Shown: piece after piece, positions 1 through 6,074 of the stretch | Layout: each line of letters begins with the position of its first letter | How positions within the stretch are numbered: position 1 is the first letter of the stretch | Assembly: GCA_017382615.1 (NCBI GenBank) | Contig: JAFNZX010000292.1 | Coordinates: forward strand, 1-11,530 | Direction of reading: 5' to 3' | Source of the DNA: Clostridia bacterium | GTDB lineage: Bacteria > Bacillota > Clostridia > Oscillospirales > CAG-272 | Length of the DNA stretch: 11,530 nt | Program-made: the position numbers and the translations under genes | The notes under the pieces: generated by a model | Seen by the model: only the letters and a program-made list of their open reading frames with translations | Told to the model about the DNA's origin: nothing | Database searches by the model: none

Positions 1-942
1 CAGGCATACCATCACCACAGCGCGCGTGGCGGAAACCGACATCCCCGTCAGCACCAGATATCCGACCGCGGCAAAGGCCAGCAGCACGGCACGTGCCTTG
101 CGGTGCATACGCAGCACAGAGAGCGCAAAGCCTGCAGCACCCATTAAGATGGATACGTGCATGCCCGAAAGTGCAAGCATATGGGAAGCACCTACGCGTT
201 CAAAATCGCGCGAGAGCGTGCCGTCAAGATACGAGCGGTTGCCAAGCAGCAAGGCGCACACAAGTCCGCCGCTTTCCTTACCGCACACGTCGATCAAGGC
301 GCGGCAGAGCGCGTCGTTCAGTCGATGCAGAGAAACGTAGGGTAGGGCAATGCCGGGAGAAGTACCGGGAGCATCGTAGACCTGCGCGATCTGATCTTCC
401 CCTTCGCAGGTAAACTGCATGCGCAAGCCGTCCGCCAGGGCATAGCTTTCGCTGAAATAGGGGGAGGCGGAGTCCCTGAGCGTTTGCGGCTTGACCGAGG
501 CCTTGAAGCTGTCGCCCACCTGCAAATAGGACGTAAATGCACAAACGAGTGATGCGTCAAAATACTGCGCTTTGCCGTCCACGTCGTAAACGAGCACGCG
601 AAATACAGTCATGGATTCGGAAGGGGTGCGCTCCATTACCGTTGCGCTGACCGTACAGCTTTCTTGCTTGGCAATGCGCTCGTATTTTTGCATGGATGCA
701 TCAAACGCGAGCCACGACCCGTCAAAGGCAAGGAGTGCTCCAAGCGAAAGCACGGCTGCAGACAGCATGAGCTTGTGCGGCAGCTTTTTGATCAAAAGAC
801 AGGCGGCGCAAAAGAGCAGTACTGCCAAGGATACGAAAATCAGCACGATTTTTACGCGCGGAATGGTAAAATACGCGCAAAAGGCGCATATAATATAAAA
901 CAAACAGGCAGAGAACAAGGGGCGGTTTTTTAATATAGCCAT
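1..942 (-). CDS. comEC: ComEC/Rec2-family DNA internalization channel (N-terminal part, runs off the window)
   Basis: The minus strand is open from an ATG at 942 to the window edge, 314 codons without a stop. The N-terminus has hydrophobic segments at about residues 9-25, 32-51 and 58-73. A soluble region at about 90-200 follows, matching the DUF4131/OB-fold part of ComEC. The start of the Competence domain is recognisable: ALLLGNR at 230-236, ALSGMHV at 257-263 and SVSATRA at 302-308. In this family the protein forms the inner-membrane channel that passes single-stranded DNA during natural transformation; many Clostridia carry it without proven competence. The C-terminal transmembrane region and any metallo-beta-lactamase domain lie outside the window. 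Upstream of the start there is only a weak purine-rich ribosome site (AAAGAGAG). No comEA is seen on this side; the gene is first in a unit reading leftward from a promoter at 977-1005. The family call is firm; the symbol follows the family. Confidence 0.88.
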   Translation of the reverse strand, partial: MAILKNRPLFSACLFYIICAFCAYFTIPRVKIVLIFVSLAVLLFCAACLLIKKLPHKLMLSAAVLSLGALLAFDGSWLAFDASMQKYERIAKQESCTVSATVMERTPSESMTVFRVLVYDVDGKAQYFDASLVCAFTSYLQVGDSFKASVKPQTLRDSASPYFSESYALADGLRMQFTCEGEDQIAQVYDAPGTSPGIALPYVSLHRLNDALCRALIDVCGKESGGLVCALLLGNRSYLDGTLSRDFERVGASHMLALSGMHVSILMGAAGFALSVLRMHRKARAVLLAFAAVGYLVLTGMSVSATRAVVMVCL

Positions 943-976
943 GCTTTTTTCTCTCTTTTTATGTAATTTCACCTTA

Positions 977-1005
977 ATTTTACTCTAAATTGTAAATAAA
1001 GTCAA
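977..1005 (-). promoter_or_regulatory. Sigma-A-type promoter for comEC
   Basis: Read on the minus strand, TTGACT (1005-1000) and TAAAAT (982-977) are separated by exactly 17 bases. The box lies about 35 bases upstream of the comEC ATG in AT-rich sequence. It faces away from the acp promoter; the two -35 boxes are only 29 bases apart. Confidence 0.65.
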
Positions 1006-1034
1006 TGCAAAACCATGAATTTACAAAATATAAC

Positions 1035-1063
1035 TTGACAAATTGTGTAAAAGCCTTTATAAT
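1035..1063 (+). promoter_or_regulatory. Consensus sigma-A promoter for acyl carrier protein
   Basis: TTGACA at 1035-1040 and TATAAT at 1058-1063 are both perfect consensus boxes with a 17-base spacer, giving an expected start near 1070 and a leader of about 50 bases. This predicts strong constitutive expression, as expected for acyl carrier protein. No FapR-like operator is seen around it. Confidence 0.85.
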
Positions 1064-1122
1064 AGTCACGTTCACTGCGCCGTGCGCAATAAATTAAGAA
1101 ATTTTGTTCGGAGGACTATACT

Positions 1123-1344
1123 ATGTTCGAAAAACTGAAGAATCTGTTCGTGGAAGAGCTGCAGATCGATGAAGCAGACATCACCATGGACGCTGAGCTG
1201 ATCAAGGACCTGGGTATCAACTCCATCGAGCTTGCCGACCTGGTAATGCTGTGCGAGGAGAAGTTTGACATTGAGATCGACGACGAGGACATTCACAAGT
1301 TTGTTACCGTTGGCGACGTTGTTAACTACCTGGAGAACGTCTGA
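1123..1344 (+). CDS. acpP: Acyl carrier protein
   Basis: A 73-residue acidic protein of the usual acyl carrier protein length. It carries the growing acyl chain on a 4'-phosphopantetheine arm during type II fatty acid synthesis in the cytoplasm. The attachment site is Ser34 in the motif DLGINSIEL (residues 29-37) at the start of helix 2. Most bacterial proteins have DSL here; this one reads NSI, so the residue before the serine is Asn rather than Asp. Helix 2 continues ELADLVMLCEEKF, and the third-helix region (DIHKFVTVGDVVNYLEN) is typical. The start is set by GGAGG at 1110-1114, 8 bases upstream. The gene stands alone between its own promoter and terminator, with no fab genes beside it. Because of the NSI motif, a dedicated carrier protein of another pathway remains a minor alternative. 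Confidence 0.92.
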   Translation: MFEKLKNLFVEELQIDEADITMDAELIKDLGINSIELADLVMLCEEKFDIEIDDEDIHKFVTVGDVVNYLENV

Positions 1345-1359
1345 TTACAAAGCTCATAT

Positions 1360-1400
1360 AAAATCCCGCTGTCGGTCGTGACCGGCAGCGGGATTTTATT
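1360..1400 (+). terminator. Rho-independent terminator after acpP
   Basis: The arm at 1360-1376 pairs with 1381-1397 over 17 positions, with one G-T pair and a four-base loop (CGTG). The stem is bounded by A-rich and T-rich ends (AAAATCCCGC and GCGGGATTTT). It starts 15 bases after the acpP stop and separates acpP from the sporulation genes. Confidence 0.88.
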
Positions 1401-1460
1401 GCGTTTGGCAGCTCTGCTTCCCAATAATCCCCATATGCCCGAAAATCGCACGGTATCTCC

Positions 1461-1493
1461 TGCATGAAACCTCCGCTTTTTGCATACATAATA
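1461..1493 (+). promoter_or_regulatory. Possible forespore (sigma-F/G-like) promoter for cwlD
   Basis: CATAATA at 1487-1493 matches the sigma-G -10 pattern (CATnnTA), and TGCATG at 1461-1466 resembles a -35 of the TGMATA type. The spacing is 20 bases, longer than usual. No good sigma-A promoter is visible between the acp terminator and cwlD, and cwlD is under sporulation sigma factors in Bacillus, so the position is sensible. The boxes alone are weak evidence. Confidence 0.25.
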
Positions 1494-1520
1494 ACAAGAT
1501 GTTTGTCCGTGGAGGTGCGT

Positions 1521-2279
1521 ATGAAAAAAAGGAAATTTTTATTGATGCTTACGTTTTTACTCGGCACGATTCTGATCTGCTTTCTGACCTTGGGATTGTT
1601 TTTGCTTGCGGGCGGGAGCTTTGCGCAAACACCCGCACCGCCCGCGGAGGAGAAAACTGAGCCCGAGCAGCCCAAAGGACCGCCACGCACGGTCATCATT
1701 GACGCAGGGCACGGCGGAGAGGACGGCGGCGCGGTGGGCGTGACGGGACTTGTGGAAAAGGATCTCAACCTGGATCTTGCCAAGCGTCTGTGCGCACTTT
1801 TGGAGGCGGACGGTGTGCGCGTGATCATGACCCGCACCGAGGACGTTTTGCTGTACGACCGCGGTGCTGACTACGAGGGGCGCAAAAAGGTGCTTGATTT
1901 AGCGGCACGGCAGGCGATCGGCGATGCCAATCCCGACGCGATTTTCGTCAGCCTGCACGCCAACACCTTTCCCGAACAGATCTATCACGGTCTGCAGGTG
2001 TGGTACAGTCCCAACAGCGAGAAAAGTGCCGCGCTTGCCGAGGCGGTGCGCGTTGAGGTGGTGAGTACGCTGCAGCCCGATAATCATAGGCAATGCAAGC
2101 CCGGGGGCAGCAATATCTTCCTTTTACATAAGCTGCAAATTCCCGCGGTGCTGGTCGAGTGCGGCTTTTTGTCCAACCCTGCCGAGTGCAGTGATCTGGA
2201 AGATCCCGCTTACCGCGACCGCCTTGCCCATGCACTCTGCAAGGGGATTTGTGCATATTATGAGGATGACGTACAGTAA
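1521..2279 (+). CDS. cwlD: N-acetylmuramoyl-L-alanine amidase, CwlD-like (spore cortex)
   Basis: A 252-residue Amidase_3 protein. It hydrolyses the bond between N-acetylmuramic acid and the stem peptide; in spore formers CwlD does this in cortex peptidoglycan as the first step of muramic-delta-lactam formation. The N-terminus has a lysine-rich start and one hydrophobic anchor (about residues 6-31), then a Pro/Glu-rich linker to residue 56. Zinc and catalytic residues are visible: His64 in DAGHGG, Glu79 in VEKDLNL, His146 in SLHAN and Glu213 in VLVECGFLSNP. The stretch GGSNIFLLHKLQIPAVLVE resembles Bacillus CwlD closely. I chose ATG 1521 because GGAGGT at 1511-1516 sits just upstream; an in-frame ATG at 1464 has no ribosome site and would put 19 extra residues before the signal anchor. 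The stop overlaps the ribosome site of dpaA, so the genes are probably cotranscribed. The dipicolinate genes next door support the sporulation role over a vegetative amidase. Confidence 0.87.
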   Translation: MKKRKFLLMLTFLLGTILICFLTLGLFLLAGGSFAQTPAPPAEEKTEPEQPKGPPRTVIIDAGHGGEDGGAVGVTGLVEKDLNLDLAKRLCALLEADGVRVIMTRTEDVLLYDRGADYEGRKKVLDLAARQAIGDANPDAIFVSLHANTFPEQIYHGLQVWYSPNSEKSAALAEAVRVEVVSTLQPDNHRQCKPGGSNIFLLHKLQIPAVLVECGFLSNPAECSDLEDPAYRDRLAHALCKGICAYYEDDVQ

Positions 2280-2289
2280 GGAGGGGACT

Positions 2290-2988
2290 ATGAGAGAGAT
2301 ATGTTTGGTGGGCGGTGACGACCGCACGGATTTTGCCGTGCAGGCATTGCGGGATGCCGGGTATCGCGCCACGCGCATTCCGCTGTCCGAGGCTGCCGTA
2401 TACGCAGCGCAAGGGGGCATGATCGTTGGCGGCGGCTTGCAGGAGTCGCTTGGCGGCTTTGATTACTTCAAAAACGAGGCGTTTTTATACGATAACGCCC
2501 GCATTACTGCAGAGGGGGCAGTCATGCTGCTTGGCAAGAGCACGAGCGGCACGGTGTTCGGCATGGACGTTGCAGTGATTGGCATGGGCAGGATTGCAGA
2601 ATGTCTTTGCCCCTTGCTGCGCGCACTCGGTGCTCGCGTGAGCGTTTATGCAAGGAGAGATGAGGCACTGGCACGTGCACGCGCCTTGGGGGTGGAGACG
2701 GTGCGCTTTTCGGGTACGCTGCCCGCATGCGCTATGCAGCACGATGCGATCTGCAACACCGTGCCGCACGTGCTGTATCATAGGGAATTACTTGCGGGAG
2801 CTATGCGCGACGTGCTGCTTATGGAGCTGGCAAGTGCCCCGGGCGGGTTTGATATGAATGCTGTCAGGGAGCTGGGGCTGACGTACGTCAATGGGCAGGG
2901 CTTGCCGGGTAAATATGCCCCCCGTGCAGCGGGCAAGCTGATTGCAGACTTCGTCATAGACGCTTTAAGGAGGGAAGAGCATGAGTGA
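2290..2988 (+). CDS. dpaA: Dipicolinate synthase subunit A
   Basis: A 232-residue protein homologous to SpoVFA. With subunit B it oxidises dihydrodipicolinate, a lysine-pathway intermediate, to dipicolinic acid in the mother cell for storage in the spore core. Visible features are an N-terminal LVGGDDR strand-loop (6-12), a second nucleotide-binding motif VIGMGRIAE (96-104), LASAPGGFD in the C-terminal half, and the family signature LPGKYAP (205-211) followed by AAGKLI. It is about 65 residues shorter than Bacillus SpoVFA (297 as I recall it). The missing part lies in the N-terminal domain, between about residue 35 and the FKNEAFLYDNARITAEGAV segment. The reading frame is intact, so this looks like a compact domain rather than a frameshift. 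The start has AAGGAGGGG at 2278-2286, which also covers the cwlD stop. The end overlaps dpaB by 8 bases. Confidence 0.88.
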   Translation: MREICLVGGDDRTDFAVQALRDAGYRATRIPLSEAAVYAAQGGMIVGGGLQESLGGFDYFKNEAFLYDNARITAEGAVMLLGKSTSGTVFGMDVAVIGMGRIAECLCPLLRALGARVSVYARRDEALARARALGVETVRFSGTLPACAMQHDAICNTVPHVLYHRELLAGAMRDVLLMELASAPGGFDMNAVRELGLTYVNGQGLPGKYAPRAAGKLIADFVIDALRREEHE

Positions 2989-3559
2989 GATCAAGTCTAC
3001 CGTTGGATTTGCCATGTGCGGGTCTTATTGCACGCACGCGCAGGCTCTGGAACAGCTGGATGCGCTGCTGGCAAGGGGATACGACGTCGTGCCCATCGTC
3101 AGTGAGCGCGTGTGGGAGACAGATACCCGATTCGGCACGGCACAGGCACTCAGACAAAGCCTTTACGCCAAATGCGGCAACGAGGTCGTGCACACCATCC
3201 GCGATGCTGAGCCGTTAGGACCGGCGCGTCCGCTTTCTGCGCTGGTCATCTGTCCGTGTACGGGTAACACGCTTGCCAAGCTTGCAGCAGGGGTGACCGA
3301 TTCTGCGGTTTGCATGGCAGCCAAGGCGCACCTGCGCAGTGACCGTCCGCTATTGATCGCGCTTGCCTCCAATGATGCCATGTCGGCAAACCTGCAGAAT
3401 ATTGCCACACTGCTCAACAGAAAAAACGTGTTCTTCGTGCCCGTGCGGCAGGATGATCCTGCCAGCAAGCCGCATTCTCTGGTGGCAGATTTTTCCCAAG
3501 TGCCCACTGCACTGGAGCAAGCCCTTGCGGGCAGACAAATGCGTAAGCTGTTTTTGTAA
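2981..3559 (+). CDS. dpaB: Dipicolinate synthase subunit B (flavoprotein family)
   Basis: A 192-residue protein homologous to SpoVFB, of the flavoprotein fold family, and the partner of subunit A in dipicolinic acid synthesis. Motifs shared with Bacillus SpoVFB are GFAMCGSYCTH (9-19, matching GFGLTGSHCTY), TRFG (49-52), AEPLGP (76-81), TGNTLAKLA (94-102), VTDSAVCMAAKA, SNDAMSANLQN, KNVFFVP and QDDPASKPHSLVA. Length is near the family norm (about 200). The ATG lies 6 bases after AAGGAGGG (2967-2974), inside the end of dpaA, so the two are translationally coupled. No lysC or dapA follows, unlike the Bacillus spoVF region. No T-run terminator is seen directly after it; the GC-rich hairpin at 3611-3629 may serve. 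Confidence 0.93.
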   Translation: MSEIKSTVGFAMCGSYCTHAQALEQLDALLARGYDVVPIVSERVWETDTRFGTAQALRQSLYAKCGNEVVHTIRDAEPLGPARPLSALVICPCTGNTLAKLAAGVTDSAVCMAAKAHLRSDRPLLIALASNDAMSANLQNIATLLNRKNVFFVPVRQDDPASKPHSLVADFSQVPTALEQALAGRQMRKLFL

Positions 3560-3605
3560 ACGAGCGTTTCTCCCGTGAAAGAGCGTCCGTTTGGGGTTGC
3601 CTTTG

Positions 3606-3720
3606 ATGAGCCTTCCCCGCGGGGGAAGGGGGACCGCAGCGGAAGAAAAACGCGAATACTTGGAGCGATTTTCTGACGCGCTTGCGGTGGATGAGGTTCC
3701 CATGCAGACGCTCCTTCACC
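3606..3720. repeat. Degenerate GC-rich hairpin repeat downstream of dpaB
   Basis: CCTTCCCC (3611-3618) and GGGGAAGG (3622-3629) form a perfect 8-bp stem with a 3-base loop, followed by GGGACCGC. About 50 bases later comes GCGGTGGATGAGG. From memory, this arrangement resembles a short interspersed repeat common in gut Clostridia, in which ACCGC and GCGGT form a second, tighter stem. Here that second stem is split by about 40 bases. No T-run follows, so it is not a standard terminator. A 43-codon open frame (3606-3737) runs through the element; see findings. Confidence 0.4.
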
Positions 3721-3781
3721 AAAGCGGATATGCGTAGCACCCATGGTTGTCACTTGTTATGACAATATTTACAAATTGGTC

Positions 3782-3810
3782 TTGCTTTGGGCACAAAATT
3801 GGAGTATGAT
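3782..3810 (+). promoter_or_regulatory. Sigma-A-type promoter for the DUF5685/J-protein operon
   Basis: TTGCTT (3782-3787) and TATGAT (3805-3810) are spaced by 17 bases, with the GTG start of the next gene about 31 bases after the -10 box. Just upstream lies a perfect inverted repeat, TTGTCA (3747-3752) and TGACAA (3760-3765), a possible regulator site. Confidence 0.6.
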
Positions 3811-3841
3811 ATTGTAAAGTACGTATAAGGGGGAGTGTGTC

Positions 3842-4732
3842 GTGTTTGGATATATCCGTATTTTGCAGCCCGAGCTCAAGATCAAAGAGTACCAATGCTA
3901 CCGCGGCATCTACTGCGGTCTTTGCCGTCAGATGGGCAAATGCACGGGACAATGCTCTCGCCTGACCTTGCGCTATGACGCGGCAGCCATGGTGTGCCTG
4001 CGCATGGCGGCACGCGGCACGCATCCGACCTTTACGGAAAAACGGTGCTTTTTGCACCCACTGACCAAAGCTCCCGTGCTTGCTCCGTGTGAGGAAACCC
4101 AAGCAGTGTCCTGTATCATGGCGGTGCTTGCTTACTATAAATGTCGTGACGATATTGCCGACGAGCAAGGGCTTTCGCGGCTTGGTGCGCTTGCGGTATA
4201 TCCGTATTTTGCCTATCTGCGCCACCGCGCCAAAAAGCGAGCTCCCGAGATCGATGCCATTGCCGCGCGTGGCATGCAAGCCTTTGCGCGTGCGGAAAAG
4301 GACGCGAATGGCTCGGCTGATCTCCCTGCCAATGCCTTTGGTGAGCTGATGGGCGAGCTTTTGTCCTATGATACTGAGGGAGGCGTACGCGCCGTGCTGC
4401 ACGAGCTTGGCAAAGCCTTGGGCAGATGGGTATATCTGATTGATGCAGCCGAGGATTACGCCTTGGACGTCAAAAAGGGAAGGTTTAACGCGCTGCATGC
4501 CCTGTACGGTGCCGCTGCAATGACTGACGCGCAAAGGGATGCCTTGGATACCGCGCTGACCCTGGAGCTTGAAGACGCGGTTGCCGCTGCCGATCTGATC
4601 GATTTTGACGAGCGGGAAGATTTGCGTGCGGTGATCTATAATATTTTGTGCCTTGGCATGCCGGCACAGGCGCAAGCGGTGCTGCACGGGCAGAAAGAAT
4701 GTAAAAAATGTAAAGGAGAGCGCGGAGCATGA
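3842..4732 (+). CDS. DUF5685 family protein
   Basis: A 296-residue protein that I recognise as DUF5685, a family of unknown function widespread in Clostridia. The start MFGYIRILQPELKIKEYQCYRGIYCGLCRQMG is the family hallmark, with Cys25 and Cys28 in YCGLC and further cysteines at 19, 34 and 38. More cysteines occur mid-protein (EKRCFLHPLT, APCEET, VSCIM) and in the tail (ECKKCKGERGA). No signal peptide or clear membrane segment is seen. The middle and C-terminal parts look alpha-helical; the segment LGRWVYLIDAAEDYALDVKKGRFNAL carries conserved-looking acidic residues (D-AAEDYALD) of the kind seen in helical metal-binding or prenyl-synthase-like folds, but that is only an impression. Translation starts at GTG 3842, 6 bases after AAGGGGGAG. 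The stop overlaps the next ATG (ATGA), so it is coupled to the J-domain gene. Confidence 0.8.
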   Translation: MFGYIRILQPELKIKEYQCYRGIYCGLCRQMGKCTGQCSRLTLRYDAAAMVCLRMAARGTHPTFTEKRCFLHPLTKAPVLAPCEETQAVSCIMAVLAYYKCRDDIADEQGLSRLGALAVYPYFAYLRHRAKKRAPEIDAIAARGMQAFARAEKDANGSADLPANAFGELMGELLSYDTEGGVRAVLHELGKALGRWVYLIDAAEDYALDVKKGRFNALHALYGAAAMTDAQRDALDTALTLELEDAVAAADLIDFDEREDLRAVIYNILCLGMPAQAQAVLHGQKECKKCKGERGA

Positions 4733-5349
4733 ACGATCCGTACAAGATCCTGGGCGTCAGTCCGACTGCCGACGAGGATGAGATAAAAAAAGCATACCGC
4801 GCACTGGCGCGTAAATACCACCCCGACAGATATGCGGGAAAGCCCGAGCTGCAGGCAAGCGCAGAGCAGAAGATGAAGGAGATCAATGCTGCCTATGAGG
4901 AAGTGCAGGCAATCCGCAGCGGTAAGGGACGTAGCGCAAACGGCGGCTTTGGATATGCGCAAGGCGGCTTCCACGCCAATACGAGCACCACGGGTGACGC
5001 GCTGTATGCCGATATCCGTCATTTGATCAACAACGGTGCCATTGAGCGTGCATACACGCTGCTCATGGGCGTGCCGGAGCAAAAGCGCGGCGGAGAATGG
5101 CATTTTCTTACGGGTTGCGTGTACGTGCGCATGGGCAGACGTATGGATGCCATGCGCGAATTTGACGTCGCGTGCGGCATGGATCCTCATAACGCGGAAT
5201 ACCGTGCGGCAAGAGAACGCTTTGATGCGCGCGCGGACACCTTCCGTACGCAGCACACCACGCAGGGGAGCGGATGCAACTGCTGTTCCTTGTGCGCAAC
5301 CTTGGCATGTGCCAATTTGTGCTGCAGTTGCTTGAGAAGAGGGTTCTGA
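4729..5349 (+). CDS. J-domain protein with cysteine-rich C-terminal tail
   Basis: A 206-residue protein. Residues 3-65 form a J domain with the HPD triad at 31-33 between helix 2 (KKAYRALARKY) and helix 3 (SAEQKMKEINAAYEEV), so it should stimulate the ATPase of a DnaK-type chaperone. A short glycine-rich linker (about 65-82) leads to a helical, TPR-like region (about 85-170, with ERAYTLL and MREFDVACGMDPHNAEY). The tail holds eight cysteines within 19 residues (positions 183, 185, 186, 189, 194, 198, 199, 201), suggesting metal binding, acylation or membrane association. It lacks the G/F region and the CxxCxGxG zinc repeats of true DnaJ and lies far from dnaK, so it is probably a specialised co-chaperone. 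AAGGAGAG (4712-4719) precedes the start, and the ATGA overlap couples it to the DUF5685 gene. Confidence 0.85.
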   Translation: MNDPYKILGVSPTADEDEIKKAYRALARKYHPDRYAGKPELQASAEQKMKEINAAYEEVQAIRSGKGRSANGGFGYAQGGFHANTSTTGDALYADIRHLINNGAIERAYTLLMGVPEQKRGGEWHFLTGCVYVRMGRRMDAMREFDVACGMDPHNAEYRAARERFDARADTFRTQHTTQGSGCNCCSLCATLACANLCCSCLRRGF

Positions 5350-5351
5350 CG

Positions 5352-5951
5352 ATGAAAAAGACCCAAAAGCAAACGGTTTCTACCGTACAAAAAACCAAAC
5401 GGCTGACACTCAGTGCGCTTTTGTGCGCCCTGGGGGCAGTTATGCTTTGCGCGGGCAGGCTGTTTGACGGCAGCCTGGATCTGAGTATGGCAGTCCTTGC
5501 GTCGCTGATTACGGTGTGGGCTGCAGAGGAGCTTGGTGGATATTACCCTTGGCTGATCTGGCTTGCCACGTCCGTCCTTGCGCTGCTGCTGATGCCCTTT
5601 AACACGGCTGCTTGGGAGTATCTTTTATTTGCGGGAATCTATCCCATGCTGCGCGTGCAGTTGGGCAAGCTGCCTGCGGCGGTGCGTATCATGATTAAGA
5701 TATTGCTTCTGAACGCCGTCATAGCACTTGGCGTGCTGGTGCTCTGGAAGCTGCTGTTTCCCACGGCACAAAGCTATCCCGCTGCCCTTGGTGCGTTTCT
5801 TGGCGGGCAGGGAGCACACCCGGGCTATTCGCTTGCGGTGTATATCACGGCAAACGCGGCTTTCGTGCTGTATGATTTCACCATAGGCAGATTCATTGCT
5901 GCTTACCGCGTCAATTTCCGCAATCGCTTTAAGTTTTTGCAAATGAAATAA
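5352..5951 (+). CDS. Small polytopic membrane protein, function unknown
   Basis: A 199-residue hydrophobic protein. A basic N-terminus (MKKTQKQ...KTKR) is followed by about five or six membrane segments, near residues 18-36, 42-60, 66-83, 86-100, 111-133 and 155-180, and a basic C-terminal tail (RVNFRNRFKFLQMK). I do not recognise a named family. The LTLSALLCALGAVML opening and the size recall substrate-binding (S) subunits of ECF vitamin transporters, but no defining motif is seen. I placed the start at ATG 5352, 2 bases after the J-protein stop, with GAAGAGGG (5336-5343) 8 bases upstream. A longer in-frame start at 5274 would overlap the J-protein by 76 bases without a better ribosome site. 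It is the last gene of the operon and is followed by a terminator. Its position suggests that it works at the membrane with the two preceding proteins. Confidence 0.75.
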   Translation: MKKTQKQTVSTVQKTKRLTLSALLCALGAVMLCAGRLFDGSLDLSMAVLASLITVWAAEELGGYYPWLIWLATSVLALLLMPFNTAAWEYLLFAGIYPMLRVQLGKLPAAVRIMIKILLLNAVIALGVLVLWKLLFPTAQSYPAALGAFLGGQGAHPGYSLAVYITANAAFVLYDFTIGRFIAAYRVNFRNRFKFLQMK

Positions 5952-5962
5952 AGCACAAATGT

Positions 5963-5990
5963 ATGGGAGGATAATTTCCTCCCATTTTTT
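5963..5990 (+). terminator. Rho-independent terminator closing the DUF5685/J-protein operon
   Basis: ATGGGAGGA (5963-5971) pairs perfectly with TCCTCCCAT (5977-5985) across a five-base loop, and a run of six T residues ends at 5990. It lies 12 bases after the stop of the membrane protein gene. Confidence 0.92.
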
Positions 5991-6011
5991 GATTATAAAG
6001 ACAAATTTTTC

Positions 6012-6040
6012 TTGCAATCTTTTGTTATATATGGTATACT
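6012..6040 (+). promoter_or_regulatory. Sigma-A promoter for the EIIC-like gene
   Basis: TTGCAA (6012-6017) and TATACT (6035-6040) are separated by 17 bases. The -10 is preceded by TGG, giving an extended -10 (TGnTATACT). The coding start is 35 bases downstream of the -10 box. Confidence 0.75.
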
Positions 6041-6074
6041 GGAGTTACTATAATATCGAAAGAAGGCGATTGTT

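Noticed and set aside
26..560. Several short open frames on both strands at the left end
   Set aside because: They are shadows of the partial comEC frame on the minus strand, which is open over 314 codons and has clear Competence-domain motifs.
1464..1520. Upstream ATG giving cwlD a 19-residue extension
   Set aside because: There is no ribosome site before 1464, whereas GGAGGT lies right before 1521. The shorter form begins with a normal lysine-rich signal anchor.
3611..3629. GC-rich hairpin as a terminator for dpaB
   Set aside because: The stem is strong, but no T-run follows and the sequence fits an interspersed repeat. It was kept as a repeat.
3716..4687. Minus-strand open frame of 323 codons
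   Set aside because: It lies opposite the DUF5685 gene, which has a promoter, a ribosome site and recognisable family motifs. The reverse product has no recognisable domain.
5274..5351. Earlier start for the small membrane protein
   Set aside because: It would overlap the cysteine-rich tail of the J-protein by 76 bases. ATG 5352 has its own ribosome site and a typical MKK start.
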